Of a stretch of 44,682 nucleotides of DNA, positions 27,222 to 36,300 are shown one piece after another. Where the stretch lies: NCBI GenBank assembly GCA_025362675.1, contig JANYFN010000164.1, positions 1-44,682 on the forward strand, read 5' to 3'. Positions within the stretch are counted from its first letter, which is position 1. Every line of letters starts with the position of its first letter. The position numbers were made by a program, and so were the translations under genes. This stretch comes from Limisphaerales bacterium. Its GTDB lineage: Bacteria > Verrucomicrobiota > Verrucomicrobiia > Limisphaerales > UBA11358. The notes beneath the pieces are model-generated. The model was not told the origin of the DNA, searched no databases, and was given only the letters and a program-made list of their open reading frames with translations.

Positions 27222-29813
27222 ATGGTTATTCTCCGGCAATGGTTGTTGATGGGGTGGCTGCTCGTTCTGGGCAGCGGCTCGCTTTTGGGCGCCAGCACGC
27301 GGGAGGAGCGCGCGTTGAACGCGGCGCAATTGACTTTCAATGATAAAATTTTTGACCGCGCCGAGACGGAGCTGGCGCAGTTCATCAAGAATTATCCCAG
27401 GTCATCCAGCTTGCCAACGGCGGCGTTGCTGATGGCGCAGGCGCAATTCAAACAAGAGAATTATGCAGCGGCGCTGCAAACGCTTGCGACGTATCGCGAC
27501 AATGCCGGCGCGCTGGGTGATAAATTTCTGTATTGGACAGGTGAGGCGCAGTTCAAGACGAACGGCTTTGCGCAGGCGGCCGAATCGTTGTCGGCGGTGG
27601 TTAAAAATTTTCCCGAATCATCGCTGCGCTTGACGGCGTCGGTCGAAGCGGCGGCGGCCTGGGAAAAAACGAGTGACTGGGCAAAAATCTCTGCGCTGCT
27701 CGGTGATGGGGGCGGAGTTTTTATACGCACAGCGCAGACCAATGCCAGCAGCGAAAAAATCATCAGTGGCCAACTGCTCCGCGCGCGCGCGTTGACAGCG
27801 CAGAAGGATTTTGCGGCCTCCACCGAGGTGCTTGAGAGTTTGAATTCGCAAAAGTTACCGCCCGACCAGTTGTGGAAAAAGGATTCGCTGCTGTTCGCCA
27901 ATAAGATGGCGACGAGTGAAACCGCCGCCGCGATGGCCTTGACCACGAATCTTTTGGAGCTGGCCCGGAGTGAAACGAATGCCGATTGGCAGGCGGATGC
28001 CTCGGCTAAACTCGGGGCGGTGCAGGAGGCGATGGGGCAGAATGCCGAGGCTAGTGCCACCTTGAAGGAAAACCTCTCCACGAATGCGCCAGTGGAAAAG
28101 CAGCGGGAAGCGATTTTAAAAATTGCCGCGCTGGCTGCGGCGCAAAAGGATTTCACTGTCGCGGAAACCAACTTGGAAAAATTTCTCAATACGGCGGCGG
28201 ACGTTCCGGTGGCGAATCTGGTTCGGCTGACATTGGGTGAGCTGCATCTGAAAGATTTTTCGGCGACGAACCATCTCGCTTCGGCGCAGGAACAGTTTGA
28301 TGAACTACTTAACGATGCCCCCAACGGCCCGCTCGCAGGTAAAGCCTATCTGGGCCGTGGCTGGGTGTTCTGGCTGGCGGAAAAATATGAGCCGGCCCTC
28401 GCGGATTTCAAGAACGCTGCGGCGCGGTTGCCGTTAACGAATGAACTGGCGGTGGCGATTTTCAAAGCCGCTGACACCGAAATGATGTTAAAAAAATTCC
28501 CGGCGGCGCGGGATGATTATAAGCAGTTGTTGCAGAAGTTTTCGAACTCCGCTGCGGTCATCAATTCGCTGGGTGACCGGGCGCTCTATCAAATTGTGCG
28601 CGCGAATCTGGAGTTGAAAGACCGCGCCGGAGCCGAAGCCGCCTTGCAGGATCTGCTGGCGCGCTTTCCCAAAACCGGCATCGCGGAAAACAGCCTGCTG
28701 CTCACCGCCGAAAGTTTTTCCGATTTCAGTTCGCCTTCCGTCGCGCGTGATTTGTTGCGGAAGTTCGCTGATAATTTTTCCACCTCTCCGCTGCGGGCAC
28801 AGGCGGCATTTGTGATGGCCCAGACGTTCGAGCGCGAGACGAACTGGCTGGCGGCGGTGACAAACTATGCCGCATGGCTCGAAAAATTCCCGACCAATAG
28901 CCTATTGCCGCAGGTGGCCTACGCACAGGCGTGGGCAAATTTTAAAGCGGGCCATGAAACCAATGCCTTCCTTTTGTTCTCCAATTTCGTGGCCCAATTT
29001 CCGGCCAGCACGAATGCGCCGCTCGCCCAATGGTGGGTGGCGGATAAGCTTTACCGTGATCGCAACTTTGGGGAAGCAGAAAAAAATTACGAGTTGATCT
29101 ACCAGACCGAGGCTTGGAAAACGTCGCCCTTGTATTACCAGGCACAGTTGATGGCCGGGCGCGCGGCGATGGGGCGGCAGGGCTACAAAGACGCGGAAGC
29201 GCATCTAGTTCCGCTCATCAATACGTCGCCCTTGCCTTCGGAATTAGGCGCGCAGGCCCGGTTTGCTTACGGTGCGGTGCTGATGCAGAAGCCGTCCACC
29301 GATACCAATAATCCGCTGGCAAATCTCAGCACGGCCACCATTATTTTCGAGCAGATTTTCAAGGCTTATCCCACGAACGAAGTCGGTTTGCGCGCGCGCG
29401 GTGAGATGGCGAATTGTGCCAAGCTGCTGGGCGATTTTTCCGCCGCCACGAACGCCTATCTTCAAGTGGCCAACTCAACTTTTGCGGATGCGGCGCTGCG
29501 TGCCCAGGCGCGGGTGGGTCTGGGTTTGACCTATCAGAAGATCGCGGAAGGCTTACCGTCCGAACAGCGCAAACCCTTCTTGGACCTCGCCAAAAACGCT
29601 TATCTTGATGTGGTGGATAGTGCCACCAATCCCGGTCGCGAAGATTTACAGGATGAATTCTGGGTGAAAAAAGCCGGCCTCGCCGCGTTCCCCCTGTTGA
29701 CCTCAGTTGATAGTGGACACACCAATTTTTTCAATCGTCTCGAAATGCTTTTACCGCCCTTGAAAGATACGTTGGAAAAAAAACGGGCGGCCTTGAGCGC
29801 CGTAAAAAATTAA
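27222..29813 (+). CDS. Secreted tetratricopeptide-repeat protein
   Basis: An 863-residue protein with an N-terminal signal peptide (hydrophobic WLLMGWLLVLGSGSLLG, likely cleavage near Ala 24) followed by many TPR-type helical repeats. Examples are the repeated FDRAETELAQFIKNYP, FAQAAESLSAVVKNFPES and FPAARDDYKQLLQKFSNS patterns, in which a helix pair is followed by a Pro. Such proteins act as periplasmic or outer-membrane scaffolds; the spacing of A-x(4)-F-x(3)-P units is similar to YbgF/CpoB and BamD-like proteins, but no specific partner can be named. The ATG at 27222 follows uvrA by 76 bases and gives a normal signal peptide. The protein is rich in Ala, Asn and Thr. It may be involved in envelope maintenance; this is a guess. 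Confidence 0.75.
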   Translation: MVILRQWLLMGWLLVLGSGSLLGASTREERALNAAQLTFNDKIFDRAETELAQFIKNYPRSSSLPTAALLMAQAQFKQENYAAALQTLATYRDNAGALGDKFLYWTGEAQFKTNGFAQAAESLSAVVKNFPESSLRLTASVEAAAAWEKTSDWAKISALLGDGGGVFIRTAQTNASSEKIISGQLLRARALTAQKDFAASTEVLESLNSQKLPPDQLWKKDSLLFANKMATSETAAAMALTTNLLELARSETNADWQADASAKLGAVQEAMGQNAEASATLKENLSTNAPVEKQREAILKIAALAAAQKDFTVAETNLEKFLNTAADVPVANLVRLTLGELHLKDFSATNHLASAQEQFDELLNDAPNGPLAGKAYLGRGWVFWLAEKYEPALADFKNAAARLPLTNELAVAIFKAADTEMMLKKFPAARDDYKQLLQKFSNSAAVINSLGDRALYQIVRANLELKDRAGAEAALQDLLARFPKTGIAENSLLLTAESFSDFSSPSVARDLLRKFADNFSTSPLRAQAAFVMAQTFERETNWLAAVTNYAAWLEKFPTNSLLPQVAYAQAWANFKAGHETNAFLLFSNFVAQFPASTNAPLAQWWVADKLYRDRNFGEAEKNYELIYQTEAWKTSPLYYQAQLMAGRAAMGRQGYKDAEAHLVPLINTSPLPSELGAQARFAYGAVLMQKPSTDTNNPLANLSTATIIFEQIFKAYPTNEVGLRARGEMANCAKLLGDFSAATNAYLQVANSTFADAALRAQARVGLGLTYQKIAEGLPSEQRKPFLDLAKNAYLDVVDSATNPGREDLQDEFWVKKAGLAAFPLLTSVDSGHTNFFNRLEMLLPPLKDTLEKKRAALSAVKN

Positions 29814-29819
29814 CGTCAT

Positions 29820-29848
29820 TTGACACGCCCGCCAGACCCATCTAATTT
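29820..29848 (+). promoter_or_regulatory. Possible promoter for the Fe-S carrier gene
   Basis: A consensus -35 TTGACA (29820-29825) is followed after 17 bases by TAATTT (29843-29848), a weak -10, just 8 bases before the ATG. The short distance would give an almost leaderless transcript. It may be chance. Confidence 0.25.
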
Positions 29849-29856
29849 TAACCTGC

Positions 29857-30204
29857 ATGAATGCAACCATTGCCAGTCAGAACGTCGTTCGTCTCACCCC
29901 ACGAGCGGTCGAGGAAGTGAAGTCGCTGCTCACGCTGGCGGAAAACGCCGGTAAACACATGCGCTTTTATGTAGAGCAGGGCGGCTGCTCCGGAATGCAA
30001 TACGGCATGATTTTTGACGAGTCGCGCGACGGCGACCTCATTTCTGAAAATGATGGCGTGACCGTTTTGGTGGATACGATCAGCGCCGATTTTTTGCGCG
30101 GCACCGTAGTGGAATTTAGTGACGAACTTACCGCCGGCGGATTCAAGATCACCAATCCAAACGCGAAACAAAGTTGCGGCTGCGGAAAATCCTTCGAGGC
30201 CTGA
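29857..30204 (+). CDS. erpA: ErpA/IscA-type iron-sulfur cluster carrier
   Basis: A 115-residue A-type carrier that accepts and delivers Fe-S clusters to target proteins. The three cluster-binding cysteines are present: one in the GGCSGMQY loop and two in the C-terminal SCGCGKSF motif, with conventional spacing. The N-terminal LTPRAVEEVKSLL and the central DGVTVLVD...SADFL are typical of the HesB/IscA family. The length fits the family. ErpA, IscA or SufA cannot be separated by sequence alone and there are no isc or suf neighbours here. The following VOC gene begins 3 bases after the stop, suggesting a two-gene operon. Confidence 0.9.
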   Translation: MNATIASQNVVRLTPRAVEEVKSLLTLAENAGKHMRFYVEQGGCSGMQYGMIFDESRDGDLISENDGVTVLVDTISADFLRGTVVEFSDELTAGGFKITNPNAKQSCGCGKSFEA

Positions 30205-30207
30205 TTC

Positions 30208-30714
30208 ATGCTTCAACCGACAATACACGCTGAAAAAAATCTCCCGATTCATCCCGGCGTCCGCATTGGCCATGTGCATCTTAAAGTTGCCGATCTCGAA
30301 CGCGCGTTGAAATTTTACTGCGGCGTGCTGGGGTTTGAATTGCAGCAACGCTTCGGTTCGCAGGCCGCCTTCATTTCGGCGGGCGGCTATCATCATCACA
30401 TCGGCTTGAATACTTGGGAAAGCAAAGGTGGTTCGCCGCCGCCAGCGGGAACAACAGGCCTTTTTCATGCGGCGATTTTGTATCCCACGCGCGCGGCGCT
30501 GGCGGATGCGTTGCGGCGTGTGTTGGCCGCCGGGATTGAAATTGACGGCGCGGCGGATCACGGCGTGAGCGAGGCGATTTATCTGCGCGACCCCGATGGC
30601 AACGGCTTGGAATTCTACTGGGATCTTCCGCCGGAAAATTGGCCGCGCACGCCGGGCGGCGAGTTGGCCATGTTCACCCGGGCGCTGGATTTGGATAACC
30701 TGCTAGCTCAGTAA
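30208..30714 (+). CDS. VOC-family (glyoxalase/extradiol dioxygenase fold) protein
   Basis: A 168-residue protein of the vicinal oxygen chelate superfamily, in which two beta-alpha-beta-beta-beta modules bind a divalent metal. The N-terminal module begins GHVHLKVADLERALKFYCGVLGFEL, with the metal His in GHVHLKV. The second has FHAAILYP, ADHGVSEAIYLRDPDGNGLEFYWD with His/Glu ligand positions. The pattern of the second half resembles CatE-like catechol-2,3-dioxygenase or glyoxalase proteins; the substrate cannot be read from sequence. It starts 3 bases after the Fe-S carrier gene. Its last 12 bases overlap the end of rhaB on the opposite strand, so the two genes converge tail to tail. Confidence 0.85.
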   Translation: MLQPTIHAEKNLPIHPGVRIGHVHLKVADLERALKFYCGVLGFELQQRFGSQAAFISAGGYHHHIGLNTWESKGGSPPPAGTTGLFHAAILYPTRAALADALRRVLAAGIEIDGAADHGVSEAIYLRDPDGNGLEFYWDLPPENWPRTPGGELAMFTRALDLDNLLAQ

Positions 30715-32163
30715 TTTTTCAAACCGCGCCGCTGCGGCATCCCAGTCAGCAGAATTCTGCGGAGTAAACGATTTCAACTCAAAAGAGTTCGCCACGATGG
30801 TGCGTGCCGCCGCGTGCGATTCGATGTGGCCCAGTGTGATGGCTTGCACCAGAATGTTGCCGAGGGCAGTGCATTCAGTCGGGCCGGCGAGGACCGGGAT
30901 TTTCAACGCGTTCGCCGCACATTGATTCAACGTTGTGGCTTGGCTGCCGCCGCCAACGATGTGAAGTTTTTCGATTTTTTTGCCGGTGAGCCGTTCCAGC
31001 TTGCGCAATGTGACGCGGTAAAACAGCGCGAGACTTTCGTAAACGCAGCGCACATAGGCGGCATGATTGGCCGGCACTGGCTGGCCGGTTTCGATGCAGA
31101 ATTCGTCAATTTTCTGGGGCATGTTTTCCGGGGCCAAAAAACGGGAATCATCTGGGTTGATCAACGACACGAACGCCGGAGCCTCGCCCGCCATTTTTTC
31201 CAGCGTGGCGTAATCGTATTTTTCCCCCTGCTTGGTCCACGCCCGGCGACATTCCTGAACGATCCATAAGCCGATGATATTTTTGAGCAGGCGCACTGTG
31301 TTGCCGTAGCCGATTTCATTGGTGAAACCCAGCGTGCGCGATTGCTCAGTGATGACGGGAACCGCGGCCTCAACGCCCATGAGCGACCACGTGCCCGAAC
31401 TTAAATACGCCCAGTTCTCGCCACTCGCCGGCACCGCGGCCACCGCCGCGCCGGTGTCATGCGAGCAGGAGGCGATCACTTCCATCGGCAGCAGGCCGGT
31501 TTCCTGCGCGAGATTTTTCTTCATGGGGCCCAGTTTCGTGCCGCTGGGGCACAGCGGCGCAAACATCTCTTCCCGCAGACCCAGAGCGGTGAGAAGTTTT
31601 TTTGACCACGTTTTGGTCTGCGGATTATAAAGCTGCGTGGTGCTGGCGTTGGAAACTTCGTTGCGCGCCACTCCGCTGCAAAAATAATTGAACGCGTCGC
31701 CGATGAGCAGCAGTTTTTTAGCCTCGGCGAGACGTTCCGGGGCTTCGGCGGCGAGTTGGTAAATTGAGTTGAACGCCATAAACTGAATGCCGGTCTCGGA
31801 ATAAACCGCCGACCATTCGATTTTGGCCCTGACATTTTCCACGCCGCTCGCCGTGCGTGAATCGCGATAGCACCAGACTGGCAACATGGGCTGGTTGTCT
31901 TCGCGGTAGAGCACATAGTCCACGCCCCATGAATCGCTGCTGATGCTGGCAATCGGCAGATTTTTCGCAGCCGCTTTTTTTAGGCCGACTTTTAATTCAT
32001 TGAATAGGCCGTCGAGGTTCCAGTGCAGCGCGCCGCTGGTTTTCACCGGGCCGTTGGGAAACCGGTGGAGTTCCTCCAGGGAAAGTTTTCCGGCGTCGAG
32101 CGTGCCGAGCATGAGGCGTCCGCTGTCGGCTCCGAGATCGCAGGCGAGATAATGTGTGGGCAT
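30703..32163 (-). CDS. rhaB: Rhamnulokinase
   Basis: FGGY-family sugar kinase that phosphorylates L-rhamnulose in L-rhamnose catabolism. From the chosen start it has 486 residues, near the usual 490. Visible family motifs are CDLGADSGR near the N terminus, the SSDSWGVDYVL block, RDSRT, ASCSHDTGAAVAAVP, YLSSGTWSLMG and the ATP-site LHIVGGGSQATTLNQ. The DLGADSGR and SDSWGVDY motifs are characteristic for rhamnulokinase rather than xylulokinase. The ATG at 32163 (MPTHYLACDLG) was preferred to an in-frame ATG at 32223, which adds 20 residues of no family match. No rhaA or rhaD is in the window. It is divergent from tal, with about 167 bases between them. Confidence 0.9.
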   Translation of the reverse strand: MPTHYLACDLGADSGRLMLGTLDAGKLSLEELHRFPNGPVKTSGALHWNLDGLFNELKVGLKKAAAKNLPIASISSDSWGVDYVLYREDNQPMLPVWCYRDSRTASGVENVRAKIEWSAVYSETGIQFMAFNSIYQLAAEAPERLAEAKKLLLIGDAFNYFCSGVARNEVSNASTTQLYNPQTKTWSKKLLTALGLREEMFAPLCPSGTKLGPMKKNLAQETGLLPMEVIASCSHDTGAAVAAVPASGENWAYLSSGTWSLMGVEAAVPVITEQSRTLGFTNEIGYGNTVRLLKNIIGLWIVQECRRAWTKQGEKYDYATLEKMAGEAPAFVSLINPDDSRFLAPENMPQKIDEFCIETGQPVPANHAAYVRCVYESLALFYRVTLRKLERLTGKKIEKLHIVGGGSQATTLNQCAANALKIPVLAGPTECTALGNILVQAITLGHIESHAAARTIVANSFELKSFTPQNSADWDAAAARFEKLLS

Positions 32164-32330
32164 AATGAAATTCGCCGGAATGTTACGCGGTGGCAAAGCA
32201 GAGTCAAAAAGTTCTTCGCCCATGATTAAACCTCAAGTTACCGATGAATTATCCGATGACCGGATTACCCCAAAACCATTGCCAACGGGAAACATCAGCG
32301 TATTTTGGACACAGCCAATTTAACAAAACT
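32164..32330. promoter_or_regulatory. Divergent rhaB/tal intergenic region with a short inverted repeat
   Basis: This region separates two divergent sugar-metabolism genes. It holds the inverted repeat atccg (32251-32255) and cggat (32261-32265), a possible operator. No strong -35/-10 pair was seen. Confidence 0.3.
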
Positions 32331-33284
32331 ATGAGCAACCAACTGGACCAACTCAAACAGTTCACCACCGTCGTCGCGGACACGGGCGATTTCGCCTCGC
32401 TGAAACAATTCTCGCCGCGCGATGCCACTACGAATCCGTCCCTGATCTTCAAGGCGGCGCAGATGCCGGAATATCAATTCATCGTGGACAAAGCCATCGC
32501 CGACAACAAGGCCAAGGCGAGCGGCCATGAGTTATTGAACCGCGTGCTGGATGATCTGCTGATTTTGTTCGGTGTGGAAATTTTGAAAATCGTTCCCGGC
32601 CGCGTTTCCACCGAGACGGATGCGAATCTTTCTTTCGACGCCGAAGCGCTCGCGGCGAAGGGTCGGCAATTCATCAAACGCTACGAGTCGCACGGCATTC
32701 CGCGCGAACGTATTCTCATCAAAATTGCCTCGACTTGGGAAGGTATTCGCGCCGCTGAGGTGTTGCAGCGCGAAGGCATCAACTGCAATCTGACGCTGCT
32801 GTTCTCGCTCGCGCAAGCCGTCGCGTGCGCCGAGGCGAAAGCGAAACTGATTTCGCCGTTCGTCGGTCGTATCATGGATTGGTATAAGGCGAAGGAGAAA
32901 AAAGAGTTCGCGCCCGCCGAAGATCCCGGCGTGATTTCGGTGAAAGAAATTTATGCCTACTACAAAAAATTCGGCCACGCGACCGAAGTGATGGGCGCGA
33001 GCTTCCGCAACGTCGGCGAAATTCAAGAGCTTGCCGGCTGTGATCTGCTCACCATCAGCCCGAATCTATTGGCGGATTTGCAGAAATCTGAGGCGCCGCT
33101 CGTGCGCAAATTGAGTCCCGAAATTGCGCGCGAATCCAAAATCGAGAAGCTGCCGCTCGACGAGAAAAAATTCCGCTGGCTCTTCAACGAAAACGCCATG
33201 GCCACGGAGAAGACGGCGGAAGGCATCCGCCAATTCAATGCGGACGCGCAGAAGCTGGCGCAGTTTGTGGCGACGAAGTTGTAA
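32331..33284 (+). CDS. tal: Transaldolase
   Basis: Transaldolase transfers a dihydroxyacetone unit between sedoheptulose 7-phosphate and glyceraldehyde 3-phosphate in the pentose phosphate pathway. The 317 residues match the TalB class. Schiff-base lysine K131 lies in [11 protein letters not shown], and the [11 protein letters not shown] and [15 protein letters not shown] motifs are present, as is [12 protein letters not shown]. The ATG at 32331 ([11 protein letters not shown]) was preferred to the in-frame ATG at 32244, because the extra 29 residues match nothing and the chosen start gives the normal N terminus. A strong hairpin terminator follows. Confidence 0.95.
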   Translation: MSNQLDQLKQFTTVVADTGDFASLKQFSPRDATTNPSLIFKAAQMPEYQFIVDKAIADNKAKASGHELLNRVLDDLLILFGVEILKIVPGRVSTETDANLSFDAEALAAKGRQFIKRYESHGIPRERILIKIASTWEGIRAAEVLQREGINCNLTLLFSLAQAVACAEAKAKLISPFVGRIMDWYKAKEKKEFAPAEDPGVISVKEIYAYYKKFGHATEVMGASFRNVGEIQELAGCDLLTISPNLLADLQKSEAPLVRKLSPEIARESKIEKLPLDEKKFRWLFNENAMATEKTAEGIRQFNADAQKLAQFVATKL

Positions 33285-33307
33285 ATAATTTCGAGCGGCT
33301 AGAAAGC

Positions 33308-33341
33308 AAAGAGCGCAGAGAAGAAATTCTCTGCGCTCTTT
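33308..33341. terminator. Bidirectional Rho-independent terminator between tal and the giant protease
   Basis: A perfect 15-bp stem (33308-33322 against 33327-33341) with a GAAA loop. The arm starts with aaa and ends with ttt, followed by tt, so a U-tract is available on both strands. It serves two convergent genes. Confidence 0.92.
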
Positions 33342-33350
33342 TTAATTGAT

Positions 33351-36300
33351 TCAGGGTGCGGGGACTTGTTGCAGCCAGACGCGGATGTGCATGAAGAGAT
33401 TCGTGCGGCTGGGGAACGGCGTGAGCGCGCGAACCTTGACGGTTTCGGTGAGGCCGTTCGCATCGTTCGTGTGTAGAAATTCTTCGACGTAATTGGTTCC
33501 CGTATTCCAGTGCAGCAAATCGGTAGAGACGAAGACGCCGTATTCCACATCGCGCGGCGGCAGCCGGCGGGCGTAGGTGAGCGTAAGGTGTGGTTTGCTG
33601 TCATTCGTGCTGGTCTCAAATCCCCAGAGATAGGGCGGATTGGAATCAGCCGATTTTGGATTGCGATTGAAGGCGTATTCGGAAAAATTTTTCACGGTGT
33701 CGTGATCAAAATCCGCCGCCGCGCCACTGATATTCGGGAACGTCAGTTCTTCCAACGTGAAATTCTGAATGCTCCATAAGCCGTAAGGTGAATCGTGAAT
33801 CGTCACCGTGGCCGGACCGCCGCTGACGGAGTAGGCGATGTTTGTTTGCAAGGTGATCACGACGGATTCATCGCCTTCGATACGGTCATCGAGGATGGGC
33901 ACCAATGGTAACGTCACGGTGTTGGAACCTTCCGCGAAGACGATAATATTTGTCAGTTCAACGTAGTCTAAGCGGTTGCTAGCCGTGCCGGTTATGGCGA
34001 GATATACGGACATTTGATTTGTATCGCCAGTGCGCGTGAAGGTGAATTCACCCGGCACCGGGCCGAGTTCATTCGCGTCGCCGATGCTGGCCGAAACGCT
34101 GACGAGCGTTGGCTCCAGCACCGTGATCGTCACGTCATCGAAACTGAACAGTTCACCGTCATACGCGATCAGGCGAAAAATATAATCGCCAGGCGTGTCG
34201 AAAATAAACGTTTGCGTGAGACTCGCGGGATTCGTGAGGGTGATGTTATTGGTGCCGAGATAAGTCCACCAATTCGTGAGGCTTGCGGGCGGATTCGGCA
34301 AGCCATCATCGCTGACGGCACCGGTGAGCGTCACGGGAATTCCCAGTTGCACGCTGACATCTGCGCCCGCATCCACCACCGGCGCGTGATTGGTGATTGG
34401 GCTGTCCGCGAGCGCAAGAATCTCTTCCGCGCTCAATGCCACGTCAAACACGCGCACGTCATCCAACGCTCCGCTCCAAGAGGCGGAACTATCCCAAGCG
34501 CCTTTGCCGATGATGAACTGCGGGCAATTTGTCAGCACACCGGATGCCGTGGCGAAACCGGCGTTCGGTTGATCCAATAATCCATTGACGTAAAGTTTCG
34601 GGGCGCCGCCATTGGTCCACGTCAACGCGACATGCTGCCACGCGCCGGGTTTGACGGCGTTGCCGACGCTGATGCGATGCACCGTGCCGCGGGTCGCGGG
34701 GATCGTGGCTTCGATGACGTTGGTGTAGTTACCACACGAGGCAAAGGTGCGGGTGGTGAAACTGAACGTGTCATTGGTGCTGCTATCATTGGCGGTCACA
34801 AATCCCTGGCTGGCATTGGTCAGCGGCGGTTTGACCCATAACGCGACGGTGAACGCATGCAATCCGTTCAACGTGTTGGAGCCGGCGGACTGCCGGACGC
34901 AATCATTGGTTCCGGAAAAATTCACTGCCCCCGCGATGACGCCATTCGTTGTCCACTTGGGCGGGCCTGAGAAAATACCATGGCGAGCATTGCCAGAACT
35001 GTCAGTTACGTTTGTGCCACTCCCTTCGTCCAGTGCCCAATGCAAAATGTTGGTCGCGCTCAAAACGGCATCGCTCACAAAAATGAGAAGATCCGCGTGG
35101 CCTTGCAATTGACCGTCGTCCGCCGTGAGTCGCAAATGATAAATGCCGGTATTGGTGAACAGCACAGTTGTATTGTTCGTGGTTGGGTCGCCAAAAACGG
35201 CGCCGGCCGTGCCGTCGAGATTCGTCCACGTCAGCACGTCGTTCGTGCTGTCGTCAATGATCGTGGCGTTCAGCAGCAGGCCCGCGTTCGTGCCGTTGAT
35301 AAAAGTGCCGTAACTTTTCGGGCTGGTGATGATGACAACCGGTGTGGCGTTCGTGCCCGCGTCCGCGATGGTCAGGACGGCACTGCTCGGCGAGAGGATT
35401 GTGTAAGCCGGGCTGGGCAGAATTGAGGCGGTGACTGATTCATCACCTTCGACCACTACTTCGTTCGTCGGCGTGATGAAGAGATCCATCGAAGTGACGC
35501 CGCAGGTGAAATAAATATTCGTCGCGAACGGTGGATAATCCACGCCGAACGTCGCCGCCCCGCCAAACGCGAGCAGCGCGGTGAAATCATATTTTGGATC
35601 GCCCGTGCGCGTGACGCGGAAGACGCCGTTGGAGCCGCTGCCTTCGAGCACATTGGTCACGACGGCGGAAATCGTCAGCATCGGCATGTCATCATCAATA
35701 ATCACCGTGCCGCTCGTCGGCGTGCCGAAAGAGTAAGTGGCGTTGGCGAGCAGGGTGATAGTCGCGGTCAACGGGCCTTTCACAAAGCCGGTGTGCAGCG
35801 GCAAAATGGGCAGCGTCGCCGTGAGTTGGCCGGCGGGAATAATGATTTGATTCGTGATGCGAACGTAGTCGAGGCCATTGCTCGCGGTGCCGCTGACGGT
35901 GTAAAAAATTGTCGCGGGCGTGTTCGTAGTGCCGAAGCGGGAGAAGGTGAATTGTCCGGGATCTACTCCATATTTCGAGGCGCTAAAATCGCTCGCATCC
36001 ACCCAAACGTTTTGGTCGTTGTCCTGAATCGTCACCTTGGCAAAGGCGGGATACGCGGTGCGATAATTGGTGCCTTCGGTAAGCGAGATAATGACCGTCT
36101 CATCGCCTTCGACGAGCGTGTCGTTGACCGGCACGACGGAGACAATCGCGCTGGTTTGGCCGATGGGAATCGTCACGCCGTTAGTGATCGCAGCGTAATC
36201 TCCGCCGTTGTTCGCCGTGCCGCTCACGGTGAAAATAATGTTCAGCGCATTAGTGGTCGCCCCACTGCGCGTGAAGAGAAATTCGCCGTTGCCGCCGCCT

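Noticed and set aside
27461-28324. 287-codon antisense open frame inside the TPR gene
   Set aside because: Ser/Ala/Cys-rich shadow with no recognisable domain, opposite a clear TPR protein.
32164-32223. N-terminal extension of rhamnulokinase from ATG at 32223
   Set aside because: The 20 extra residues do not match the family, whose N terminus is the MPTHYLACDLG region.
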